The notes beneath the pieces were generated by a model. That model did not search any database and was not told where the DNA came from. It saw nothing but the letters and a program-made list of their open reading frames with translations. Below, in pieces: positions 42,005-52,221 of a DNA stretch of 64,000 nt. The position numbers and the translations under genes are program-made. The stretch spans positions 120,534 to 184,533 of the forward strand of contig QANZ01052941.1 in the NCBI GenBank assembly GCA_003254925.1, read 5' to 3'. The stretch comes from Chamaecrista fasciculata. Lineage: Eukaryota; Streptophyta; Magnoliopsida; Fabales; Fabaceae. Within the stretch, counting starts at the first letter, position 1, and every line of letters begins with the position of its first letter.

Positions 42005-43164
42005 CAGTGATTGAGTAACTGTCATATACTAGCAGAAAAGAAATAGGCCACAGCAGTGAGGACAGAAAACCAATCAAAGAAACTTTTTGTTATTGACAAC
42101 TAATTAGACTTTTAACATATCGAATTCTATTCATATACCATTGAAGAGAAAGAAACTTCTTTATGTAAATATCAAATTATACCTTCGGTAGTCCACCAAC
42201 TCCTAGAGCTATATCCAGAGCAAACGAACCAGTTGACACCACAGGGACGTGTCTTGGTGTGACTGAGCGACCAAGCCACATAATAGATCCCTTTCCAAAG
42301 GAAGAAGTGATTTGGTCCATAGCTTGTTGAAGGGCCAACTCTTTCTTAGACATGTTCTCATCACTTGACTCACTTCCATTGGATTTAGATCCCCTTTTAC
42401 CTTCAGATGGATAAAAATTTCAGAGTTAGTAAAGACTAAAATCAAAAGGATAAAAGTGATCATTGTCGCTGGGTGAAAAAGAAGACTCTTACATTAGTAT
42501 TTATGCTTAATATGATTCAGGTACACAAAATTCACGTGTCAAACAGCTGTAGTTTTCTTATTGACAGAAAAAGCAATTAAAAATACACACAAACCTCTGG
42601 AAGAAAAGCTGAAAATTTGAGACGCTCCCAATATTCCTTGTTTAATGCCCTGAAAATAAAAGCAACATGTAAGTATATAAAAGTCTCGTGAATCAATCTC
42701 AGGGAAACATGGAAAAACAAGCAAAAGGAGGGAGAACCAGTTCTGTATGATGTACGAAACATTCAATCACCATGATGTTGTTCAATAACTTTCCCAAGAG
42801 AGGCTAATCAGTAAATGCTTATGTTTGATCACGTCATTCTGATTTTTAATACACGGATAGATTGAACATAAACAAAAATTATTAGAAACAAGGGGCTTAA
42901 ACATGCCCGATACAGTTGCATTATCGAGTGAGAATGTACGGTAAGAAGAAATGAGGGATTAAAGGAAGGTAGGGAAACAGACGAAGTAGTAAAATAGCTT
43001 AGGAAACAAATATGTGCACACACACAAAAAGGGGTTACCATACTTAAACGCAATATCTTAGTAGTGACTATTGAAACAAAGAAAGCATGTACCAGCGTAG
43101 CAACAACCGAAGGGTCGAATAGAGAGCGTTTGAGGAGGGGAGTGTTCCGAAGCAGCCTCGCCAT
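37690..43164 (-). CDS. RECA2: Organellar RecA recombinase (RECA2-like)
   Basis: Bacterial-type RecA acts in homologous recombination and repair of organelle DNA. Exons are 43164-43093, 42649-42595, 42400-42183, 41675-41588, 40943-40771, 40499-40353, 39607-39473 and 38073-37690, giving 423 aa with continuous phase. The N terminus (MARLLRN...FSFSSR) is Arg/Ser-rich without acidic residues, as expected of a mitochondrial presequence. The Walker A motif GPEASGKTT is at 123-131 and the Walker B strand VIVVDS near 197-202, followed by the MAW block containing [18 protein letters not shown]. The loop region [17 protein letters not shown] is intact. The acidic C-terminal tail (from about residue 385) favours RECA2 over RECA3, which is known to lack it. 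Intron 7 carries a MITE. No break was seen. Family certain; subtype from memory. Confidence 0.93.
38422..39061. mobile_element. Mutator-like MITE in intron 7 of RECA2
   Basis: The termini ggcttaagtgcaattttgg and ccaaaattgcacttaagcc are perfect inverted repeats over at least 19 bp. A perfect 9-bp duplication TATTTAAAA flanks it (38413-38421 and 39062-39070). Each arm is an array of about 36-bp units (ggtcccctaactttttttgttgcaattt type). It is a longer relative of the elements at 1141 and 50802. Confidence 0.9.
41971..42000. repeat. TA dinucleotide microsatellite
   Basis: A simple TA run in RECA2 intron 3. Confidence 0.9.
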
Positions 43165-44259
43165 AGAAGCAGCCTCACTTCCCGCCTTTTACAGCCCAAG
43201 GAATCAAAAATGGCTGAAGAAAACTCAAACGGTTTATATTATTATTCAATATAAATGCATGAACGATGTTGAAAGCGCGCAATAAGTTAATGGGTTTTAG
43301 GGTTTTGGGGCGTTTGATTTCCCTCCAGAAGTAGTCATGTACAGTAGAGGTAGTGGAGAACGACGAGCTAGTGAGTGGAATGGAATGTCGTGTGTGTCTG
43401 GATACCAAATATTGGGCCTCATTTCATTTTTCTTTTCAAATATACTCGGAATCTTTATTGTAATTTTCTTCCATCCAAATTTGCACATTGCTAAATCCAC
43501 TGGTGCAAAAATTTCTCTCCATCTTACCCCTCTCCTATTCCTATCTATCCTTCAAATTGTGCCACATCACCAATCTCAATCTTTCTCAACGCACCCTTTC
43601 AATCTACTCATGGAATTTTGGCGCCCATGAGCCATAATTTTGATGCTCAATTTAGGAACTTTAGGAACTCAATTTGTGGTTATTATATCTACTTTTTTTA
43701 TTTTAAGATTTGTGCAACAAAAATAAGATAATTTTTTCTGCTCAATTATCTTATAACTCTTTCACATCATAATTTATTTGTTTAAAGGAAAATTGATTAA
43801 TTCTAAAAAAAATTGCATTAAATTATTTGACCAAAAAGTCAAAATTGAACATATGAGCAAAATTTGATGCTTGCTTGCACCTAGCACCCAGGGGAGTCCT
43901 TTTAAAGGAAATTTATAAAATTAAGAAAAATTGCATTAAATTATTTGACCAAAAAGTCAAAATGATAAAATGTTGTCATGTTAAAAAAACCACTAAATTT
44001 TTTAAATTTGCAAATAGTTTGTTCAACTCTTGAAAGATAATAACATGTGGGTCAATAAGTCATTCTCTTTTATTTTTGTCACTGCAAAGTTTAAACCCCC
44101 ATCGAAGAAGACTTTTTATTACAATAATCAGAAGACACAGCTAAACTCATGAACCAAACACTTCCATTTGTAGCTCCAATTCAAAATATCAAAACACTAC
44201 AAAAGACATACTCCTACGACAAAACTAATACTATAAGTTTCTACAGTTGTAGGCAAGCC
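43165..44259. other. Intergenic between RECA2 and the SurE-like gene
   Basis: Contains the RECA2 promoter side and the 3' flank of the SurE-like gene. A direct repeat of about 50 bp (core ttgcattaaattatttgaccaaa) occurs at about 43813 and 43930. No coding region was recognised. Confidence 0.5.
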
Positions 44260-46653
44260 TCATTGATCCCCGGTAAGTGCTACAGCTAACCACTTGGCTA
44301 CTGTTGACTGAATCTCACTTTGAGAACTTTGAGAATTTGGGTGTAAAGATAAAGGAACGATTGTAACCTGTCACGCCAAAATAATTATAATTAAACTTTA
44401 TATATATATATATCTGATGACTGATGTTTCTCGAGAGATAATTAATTAAGAAAGACAAAACATGTACTCACGAATCCATCTTCAAGTGCACTGTAGTCCA
44501 CATCCTCCTCCTCTGATTGCTGCTCTTTCTCCATCATCTGCAAGTGTAAATTGAGAAATATAATGAGAAACATGTTCACTTTTCAGGATGAGAACGAAAT
44601 TAATGAGATAATAATGGTATACCTCCATTCTGAAGTATTTCTTTACTTTCTGTGGAGAGTTGTGTAGTTTTCCTGCAACACCAACAGATTCAATTTCTAC
44701 AATGTTCTTGCGTTGTGAGTTCATGCGACGTGCTGCCGCCTAAAGAGTTTCATATGAGAAAGTAAGTCCATATGATAAGGAAAAACAAAAACTGTGAGTA
44801 AATGAACCCAACAGCTTCATATTATCTCATATATAAATGAGATTAATTAGATAGGCAAAATTTAACTTACAGCAGCAGATGCATCTCGTCCTAATTGTGC
44901 TAGCATTACCCCAAGACTTTGCTGGTTAGACATGTAATTTCCTACAACAGACGAAGGACGCCTGTTGGTGTTTGGTGACACTGCTTCCCAATTTAAACAA
45001 CACCTCCATCGACTCTGCCTTGTCATTTTCACACCCTATCACATCACAATTATGCATGTGTAAAGTCTCACATTGGGTAATTTTGTAAAAGAAAGTAGGA
45101 CTTCAAATAATATGAAGTTATATAAAAGGCAAACCTTGTTCCTCAATGGACAATTAGGAATGCCTATGTTGAGGAAGCAGTTTTTGGGGAAAACCCCTTT
45201 CTTGATGTCTCTAATGGCTGCATGAATGAGGGGTAAACATACAGTAACTGCGTCCTTTAGATCACTCTCACAGCTCACATTCTTTTTCCTGTTTCACATT
45301 TTCACATAATTCTGCCCTGGTGGCCCATTTGAGGAAAAAAAAAAGGAAGAAAATAGATATGTACTGTAACTAGCATATTAATATTGTACAATGATGATCA
45401 CCAGTTCAAAGATATACAAAGCGATGGAACACCATGAATTAGGGCCTCTCTAGCTGCCGCAACAGCTCCCGAGTGCAAACTGATTCAATCAAATATTCAA
45501 ACCTTGAGAAATCAAAATGGGGAGAAGTTTTGAATGAATGAATAGTAATAAATAAATTAATAAATGATTTGGTCCTAAAAGATTATTGATTTATCAATTT
45601 AGTCTATGAAAGATAAGGTTATAAGATTTTGCCCATTACAATCAATTTAGTTTTTTTTATTAAAGACACTAACTAAAATTTAATAACCAATCTATATGTG
45701 ATTTTAATTTTGTTGATATTATACTTAACAATTAATGTTAAAGAATTATATTAGCATTAAAATTTGAATTAATATCTTTACAAAAATAATTAAATTAATT
45801 TTAATTACATCATTCAAGACCAAATCTTATAATTTCATCTTTCAAAGACTAAATTGAAAAATCTATAATCTTTCAGAGACCAAATCATGAATTTAATCTA
45901 AAAAAACTCTGTAAAAGAAGAACAAAAAACCTACATGTCATACCCACAAGCTGCTCCTCTGTTTATTCCACTAATTACCTGGTTAAAAGTTAAAACTCTC
46001 ACATGGTCATATAGGTTGATGCTAATGGTTGCCTTCAAGTATTATAATGGAAGCAAATACATACCAAAAGAGGCTTTGTCGAAGAAAACAATGCCCCAGA
46101 TAAGGCCAAGGAGACACAATCTGCTGGAGTTCCTGGTAGAACATGAAAGATTCATATATATACACATATGTTATCCTAGGTTGCATTTTGAATAAGAAAA
46201 TGAGGAAGTACCAGTGACTTCATAAGCAGTAGCACCAGCAATGTCAACAGAATATGCAGCAAGCGTGTCCTTAGGAGTAATCGAATGACCAGATGCTGAT
46301 TTATCCCTGCATTAGTGAAATATGTTTGTATGAAGACTAAAGAAGAGAAAAAAGTAAAAAGAAAATACTTTTAAGTTTTTTATGTGTGTTTGTGAAAGCA
46401 AGTGAAGAAAGAGAAGGTACGATTGGGGCAGGCAGACATGGAGGTCGAGAAGGGAATCTCGAAGGAGAGCTTCGACGAGGAATGTGAGACCAAGAGATTC
46501 TGTTCCTTGGGCATTTGTGAGCAGAATCAGTGGCTTTGTGGGAGATTCCTCTGTTTTGTTGGGTTGAGAATCTTTCTGAATGATTAAGGATTGTTGAAGA
46601 TTTGAGATCAAATCTGGGTTATTCATGAAGCTGTTCTTCACGGACGTGGCCAT
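44260..46653 (-). CDS. SurE-like nucleotidase/phosphatase family protein
   Basis: SurE proteins are metal-dependent 5'/3'-nucleotidases; this resembles the plant subgroup of Arabidopsis At4g14930. Exons are 46653-46421, 46306-46212, 46132-46065, 45978-45935, 45479-45402, 45288-45135, 45035-44871, 44739-44623, 44537-44472 and 44367-44260, giving 375 aa (379 if the ATG at 46665 is used). Phase is continuous at all ten exons. SurE blocks in order: LILLTN, SDKSASGHSIT, GTPADCVSLALSGALFS, VISGINRGAACGYD, HSGAVAAAREALIHGVPS. The C-terminal part (SNQQSLGVMLAQLGRDASAA, then SVGVAGK) is the plant extension. The usual NDDG metal-binding motif reads NAQG (residues 47-50), so both Asp ligands are lost and nucleotidase activity is doubtful. 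The frame and splice sites look maintained. Confidence 0.9.
45555..45900. repeat. Inverted-repeat (MITE-like) sequence in a SurE intron
   Basis: The left arm (gatttggtcctaaaagatta) and the right arm (ctttcagagaccaaatcat) are inverted. Further matched units inside (caatttagtct and agactaaattg) extend the hairpin. It lies in the intron between exons 4 and 5. No clear target duplication was found. Confidence 0.55.
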
Positions 46654-46831
46654 CAATCCAGACAATATCTAGCTACCCGTGTGGGGATTTTGATTGTTTA
46701 GTATGTGTGAATCAACATACTCCATCACATTTTTAAGGACGACTTGGATTTATATTGCGTACCAACCCAGTACTTGCCTCATTTCAATTCTTTCAAGTAT
46801 TTACTATGTTGATTTAATTAAAAAAGGACAA

Positions 46832-47335
46832 GGTCAAAACCTCAAATTGGTCCCCACATTATAGGGTGGATTTCAAATTTGTCTTATATGTTCTCATGAT
46901 TTCTCAAATTGGTCCCAGAAATACTGAACGTGGTCATATCTCTCTTGTTTTATGTTCAAATGTAACAAATCTAGAGCTATGAATTGTTTTACAAGTATTT
47001 TCTCTATTTAGTTAGAGTCGTCAACAAACAAAATCGTATCAAGTCTCAAAAGTGGATAACTTGTTTCATTGTCAAACGAGCAAAATTGATCATATCACTG
47101 TCGTTTTCAAGTTTAAATGTGACGAATTCAAAACTATATACTAAGTCTTGAATAATTCTTTCCCTAGCCAATTGAAATCGTCAACAAATAAAATTAAATC
47201 GCATCTCGACAGTAAGTTTGGGACCAATTTAAAAAATCATAAAAATATGTATAACCAATATGAAAAAATAAATAAAACATGTAGGACCAAGTTGAATCTA
47301 TCTCATACATTTAGGACTAATTTGAAATTTTGATC
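46832..47335. mobile_element. Mutator-like MITE, older copy
   Basis: The left end ggtcaaaacctcaaattggtcc and the reverse complement of the right end agree at 18 of 22 positions. The flanks aaaggacaa and aaatgataa match at 7 of 9. It is read as an aged member of the same class as the element at 32931. Confidence 0.6.
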
Positions 47336-47344
47336 AAATGATAA

Positions 47345-49448
47345 ATATCTCACAATAGATGCGTGAGAACATTTAAATACCAAATAATTTGTTTTTTTAC
47401 AAAAAAAAAAAAAGAATAAAGACATATGGGACTCACCACTTAATTCACGGACATCAATTATTTATTGAGCTTACAGATTTAGAAATTTAGTACTAAGGGA
47501 TCCTAATTGGTACAAAACAAACATTAATCCCTTCCTCTTTTATTTTAGGTCAAAAACTCGTTTTAATTCTTAGATTATAAGAAAATTTATCTTTAGTTGT
47601 AAAAAATATTTGGTCTCTCTATCCTCTTCATAGAAAAAATATAACATGCATGATAGTGTTTAATATGGTCGCAGATCAGACTTCAGAGGCGCATGCAGCT
47701 TAGGATGGATGGAGCATGGATATATATTAGTATAGATATTATATATATATAGGGTATATATAGTCGTAGTTACATTGAATCCAAATAATAATTTTAAGTC
47801 ATTACACTACGCAATTGTATTATTGCCTTGCATCTCATTTTCTTTTCTTGAAATGAATCATGAATGACTTCAATGGTTGGCCATCCCTATATGAATTAGG
47901 AAAGCAATTTGTGAAACTGTGAATTTCCACTTGTTGCTTTTTATTTTGCGTAAACATGGAGTAACAATTATTACTGCCAAATCGCGGGATCTTCAAGAGC
48001 TGTAGCAACAAACACTACCACCTATTGATGGTGATTTATTCATAAATAAATTAATAATTTAATTCTTAATAAATTATTTAGTTACTTATTTAATTATTAA
48101 AAAAATTAAATAAATATTTTAATTTAAAAAAAAAAACAAGTTATATTTATTAATTATTTTTATGAATTAAGGAAATATATTTCTTAATTTTTCTTGAATT
48201 AATAAATATACTATTTGGTTCTTTTAAAAATTAAATTGTCTATTTTCATTTTTAAAAATCAAATTATTAAATTACTGATTTAATATCCAATCAATGAATT
48301 TATTTTAACGGTGAAAAAATAACATATCGTGCACTATTAAATTTTGTATTGATGTGCCAATTAGTAGTTAATTGAAATAATTTTTGAATCACTATAAATA
48401 AAACACTAATTTAAACAATATGACTATTGTCAAAAATATTCTTGTTGGTAAAATTTTTTTATTATGAATTTTTTTACTAAAAAAATATTAGTTTTTATCT
48501 GGTCAGTAAAATAAACAAATAAAAAATATCTTATAATCATTTTAAAAAAAACTTATTTTCTTGTACCTGCCTGCAGGTTTTCATTAACACCACTTGTCAG
48601 TGACCATTTTGGGCTGGCCGACTACATTGCTGCCTATAATACAATTAAACAAAACTAATTACACTCGAGTTAAATTAGCTTATCGTTTAAAACTGAAAAA
48701 CCAATTACATTACGGGGTACGTTGTTTAAGTAAAAAAAAAACATCTTTTGCGATTAATTCCAGCCACTAAATAGCAACGAAAATCGTTTCTGCAGACCCT
48801 CTTTGAACTACCCAAAAAAAAAAATCGTTTCTGCAGAATTCAAAGTATCGGCTGCAAAAAGTGAATATCATCAATATATAAAATACATTTTCCCTTCACA
48901 TGAATCGATTCGCCGACACAAAACGTCCGGGGAATTAGATAATAGCTAGATACTAGCCTTTAATCTGAAACGTACAGATTGACACTTCAGTACAAAAACA
49001 CGTTACATTGTTCTAAAGATCCAAGACAAATTACTCTGCGATCTAATCAGATCTTCTCATCTTCATCGGATATGGAATCAAATAATAATCCTCCATTCCT
49101 TACGTTGTTTGGCTTAATTGTTTCTAATGCATGCCTGTTAGTTTCTACTTTCTAGGTACTGAAATTCTTCTATATTTATAAAATGCCTATTTAAACTCTT
49201 TTAAAAGCTAATATAATTCTACAATGTCTATACAGGATAAATTGAATATCCAGATCAGATATGGGGTTGGGTTCAGTTGATAGATATTCATGGAGGGAGC
49301 AGCTTGAAAAATAAAATAAGAGAGTATGTGCATTTAGGATGACTCGTTCGTTTGGAGAATATTCAATTTTGAGTAAACACCGACAATACCTTACTCCTTA
49401 CACGTCATTCATATCTACTAATTCAACCAAACTAAATCTATCTATCTA
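47345..49448. other. Intergenic, no gene seen
   Basis: About 2.1 kb of AT-rich DNA between the SurE-like gene and the Helitron candidate. Low-complexity AT runs dominate 48050-48550. The TCTA microsatellite at its right end abuts the Helitron start. Confidence 0.5.
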
Positions 49449-49567
49449 TCTATACTATTTAATAAAACAATGTTATTAGACAAGTTGATGATTCTGTAGA
49501 CAAGTTGTTTGGGAAGACAAAAAGTCTGTCAGGTATGTAAGTTAAAACAACTTTTTTTTTGGGCTGT

Positions 49568-49710
49568 TTTGCAATTTTCTGGACTATTTTGGACTGAATT
49601 AAAACTTTTCTGGACTGTTTTGCAATTTTTTGACTGTTTTAGACTGTGTCTGCAATTTTCTGGACTGTTCTGCAATTTTCTGAGTTATTTTGGACTGAAC
49701 TGCAATGTTT
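49568..49710. repeat. Tandem gcaattttctggactg-type repeat
   Basis: Degenerate units of about 20 bp containing gcaattttctggactgtt repeat several times, producing spurious Phe/Leu-rich frames. They lie near the 5' end of the Helitron candidate. Confidence 0.7.
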
Positions 49711-50801
49711 TGAGACTTGGATTTCTTAATGTTTAAATGAGCTTTCTTTGGAAATGAGGTAGTCGATTGAGGTGGATTTCTTTGCAATTTTCTTAGTCAT
49801 ATCAAATAGCATATATCTACTCAAAAAAATAAAATGAAATTTGCCACTCATTTTAAATGCCACTAATTTTTATTCAATTATACAGATCCAAAAGCAAAAT
49901 ATTGGTTTAGCTACTGTTATTTGGGATATATAATGTTTTGTTAATCTTAGTCTTTAAGATGCTTAAGAATGATAACCAATGGTTAATACTGCATAAAATG
50001 TCACCAAGAGTCCTATAGCATATGTGCTGCGGAAGTAAATTATTTCATCTTAAATAATAACGATTGATTGATTTAAATCTGAATAAAAATAGATATTTAA
50101 TTACAGAGCTTAATAGATATTTCCGGCTCAAATACATGTTATATATCTTTGTGGTACTGATGCATGTTTTTATGGGTTATATCAGTGAACTTAATTTACA
50201 TAGGAAATGGAGTTATTGTGTCTTCTATTTGGTAAAGAGAATTTTTTATAATCAAAATGGTGGAGAAGCCCTTATTTGTCGTGGCACTGAGGGGAATAGT
50301 CGAGGAAAGAAGGGATTTTGTATAATGTTGATGTTTTAATTAATTTTTCTTACTGATAAATTAAAAAAAAAAAGCCCATTGAAAAAATAATTTGATATGT
50401 ACCATGCACTGTTGGCTTGAAATCTTTGACTACTTCAGGAACTTCTGTATGTGATATTTTTTGTTCATTCCTCTTCCCATTAGTCTTTGTTTGTGAATCT
50501 AATTAATCTAATTAACAACTTTAAGTGGAATGAAAAATAGTTATGTGACAATATTTCACCTAGAGGATTGTGATGATCTTAACCTTTTCATTCTCATATT
50601 CCATGGTAATTATTGGTTTTCAGTGCCATATATATATATTTAGGAGACAGAATCTTCCAAGTATTTTTTCACCTTTTGGTCCCAAACTCACTTTCGAGTT
50701 GATTAGATCTTATTTGTTGACGATCCTAATTAAACACAAAAAGAACTCGTCAAGAGTAACTTGTAGTTCTAAACTTGTTACATTTGAACTTGAAAAAAGA
50801 A

Positions 50802-51198
50802 GATTAAAGTGCACTTTTGGTCCCATAACTTTGGAAAAGGTTTCAATTTGGTCCCATGACTTTTTTTGTTGCAAATTTGGACCCATAACTTTGGCAAAGG
50901 TATCAATTTGGTCCCATAACTTTTTTTGTTGCAATTTTGGTCACATAACTTCTGAAAACGTCCCACCGTTGGTCCCAAGCTATTGGTCATGTTTAAATCC
51001 ACTTCACCCATATTTGTCATGTGATCATCTAACTCAGTATGCTAGATCATCTTTAATGGCAGATAATGGATGAAAATCAGCTTGAGACCAACAATGAGAC
51101 GTTTTTAAAAGTTATGAGACCAAAATTGTAACAAAAAAATTCATGGGACCAAATTGAGACCTTTGTCAAAGTTATGGGACCAAAGTTGCACTTTAGCC
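50802..51198. mobile_element. Mutator-like MITE inside the Helitron candidate
   Basis: The ends gattaaagtgcac and gttgcactttagcc are inverted. A perfect 9-bp duplication AAAAAAGAA flanks it (50793-50801 and 51199-51207). Its interior arrays of ggtcccataactttt match those at 1141 and 38422. Confidence 0.85.
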
Positions 51199-51673
51199 AA
51201 AAAAGAAATATATGACTAACTTCATCATTTACTTGGTCGTAAAACGAGCCGTCTACTTTTTAGACTTGACTTGACCTTTTTTTATTGACAATCCTAACTG
51301 AATAGAGAAATATTTGTCAAAAGAAACTAGTAGTTTTGGATTTATTATATTCAAATTTTAAACGAGAGAGATATGATCATATTTAATAGTCTAGGACCAA
51401 AATAAACTACTATATATGGAGATATATAAGGCCAATTTAAACATTCTAAAAGATAAATGACAAAAATAAATTTTGATAATAAAGATATAAGACCAATTTG
51501 AACATTTTATGTTGTATGTATGAAAAACGTCTCATTGTTGGTCCCAAGCTGATTTCATCATAATCATCTTTTTTGATTTAGTTATAAGTTTTTAATTGAT
51601 TTAGTTATGAGACAAACTTAAAACGTCTCATCTCATTGATAATAAAGATATAAGACCAATTTGAGACCAAATT

Positions 51674-52076
51674 TGTTGGAAGCAATGGTGAGCTAATTTG
51701 TGTTTTGGATGATTTGGTAAAATAAGGTTGAAGAAGGTTAGTGAGGAGAGTAGAATATTTGAGAGGAAGAAGAGAATTTGGAAGAAAGCTTTTTTAAATG
51801 GAAGTGGATTTACTACTTGTGACTTGATACAATATGAGACTCATCCCCTATTTATAGGACTCAATGGAGAATTCTAGACTCTCTCATAACCACAACTTTC
51901 TACATAATTCTAAGTAGATAATTCTAGACTATGGAGAATTCTAGACAATAGAGAATTCTAGATTAGGGACTAATCTAGAATATGGACTAAGTTCAAGTGG
52001 ACTTTAAACATAAACTTCTTGGGCCCAAATGTAAGCTATTAATTAATATTGGGCCAAATCATGTTTATTTCTAACA
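51674..52076. mobile_element. Solo LTR inside the Helitron candidate
   Basis: The sequence begins TGTTGGAA and ends TTCTAACA, with a perfect 5-bp duplication AAATT on both sides (51669-51673 and 52077-52081). It contains a TATA-like tatttatagg. No internal retrotransposon region is present, so it is a solo LTR left by recombination. Confidence 0.8.
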
Positions 52077-52221
52077 AAATTTTCATCAGAATCATCTTTT
52101 TTGATTTAGTTATATGTATATATGAAATTAAAACTGAGACTCCCAAGTGAAATATGGGAAAACTTTTCAATTCTCTTATTTGTTAAAATGATATAATTTT
52201 TCTACAATTTTCTGGTGTCAG

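Noticed and set aside
49509-49736. Phe/Leu/Cys-rich 75-aa frame
   Set aside because: A product of the gcaattttctggactg repeat near the Helitron start.
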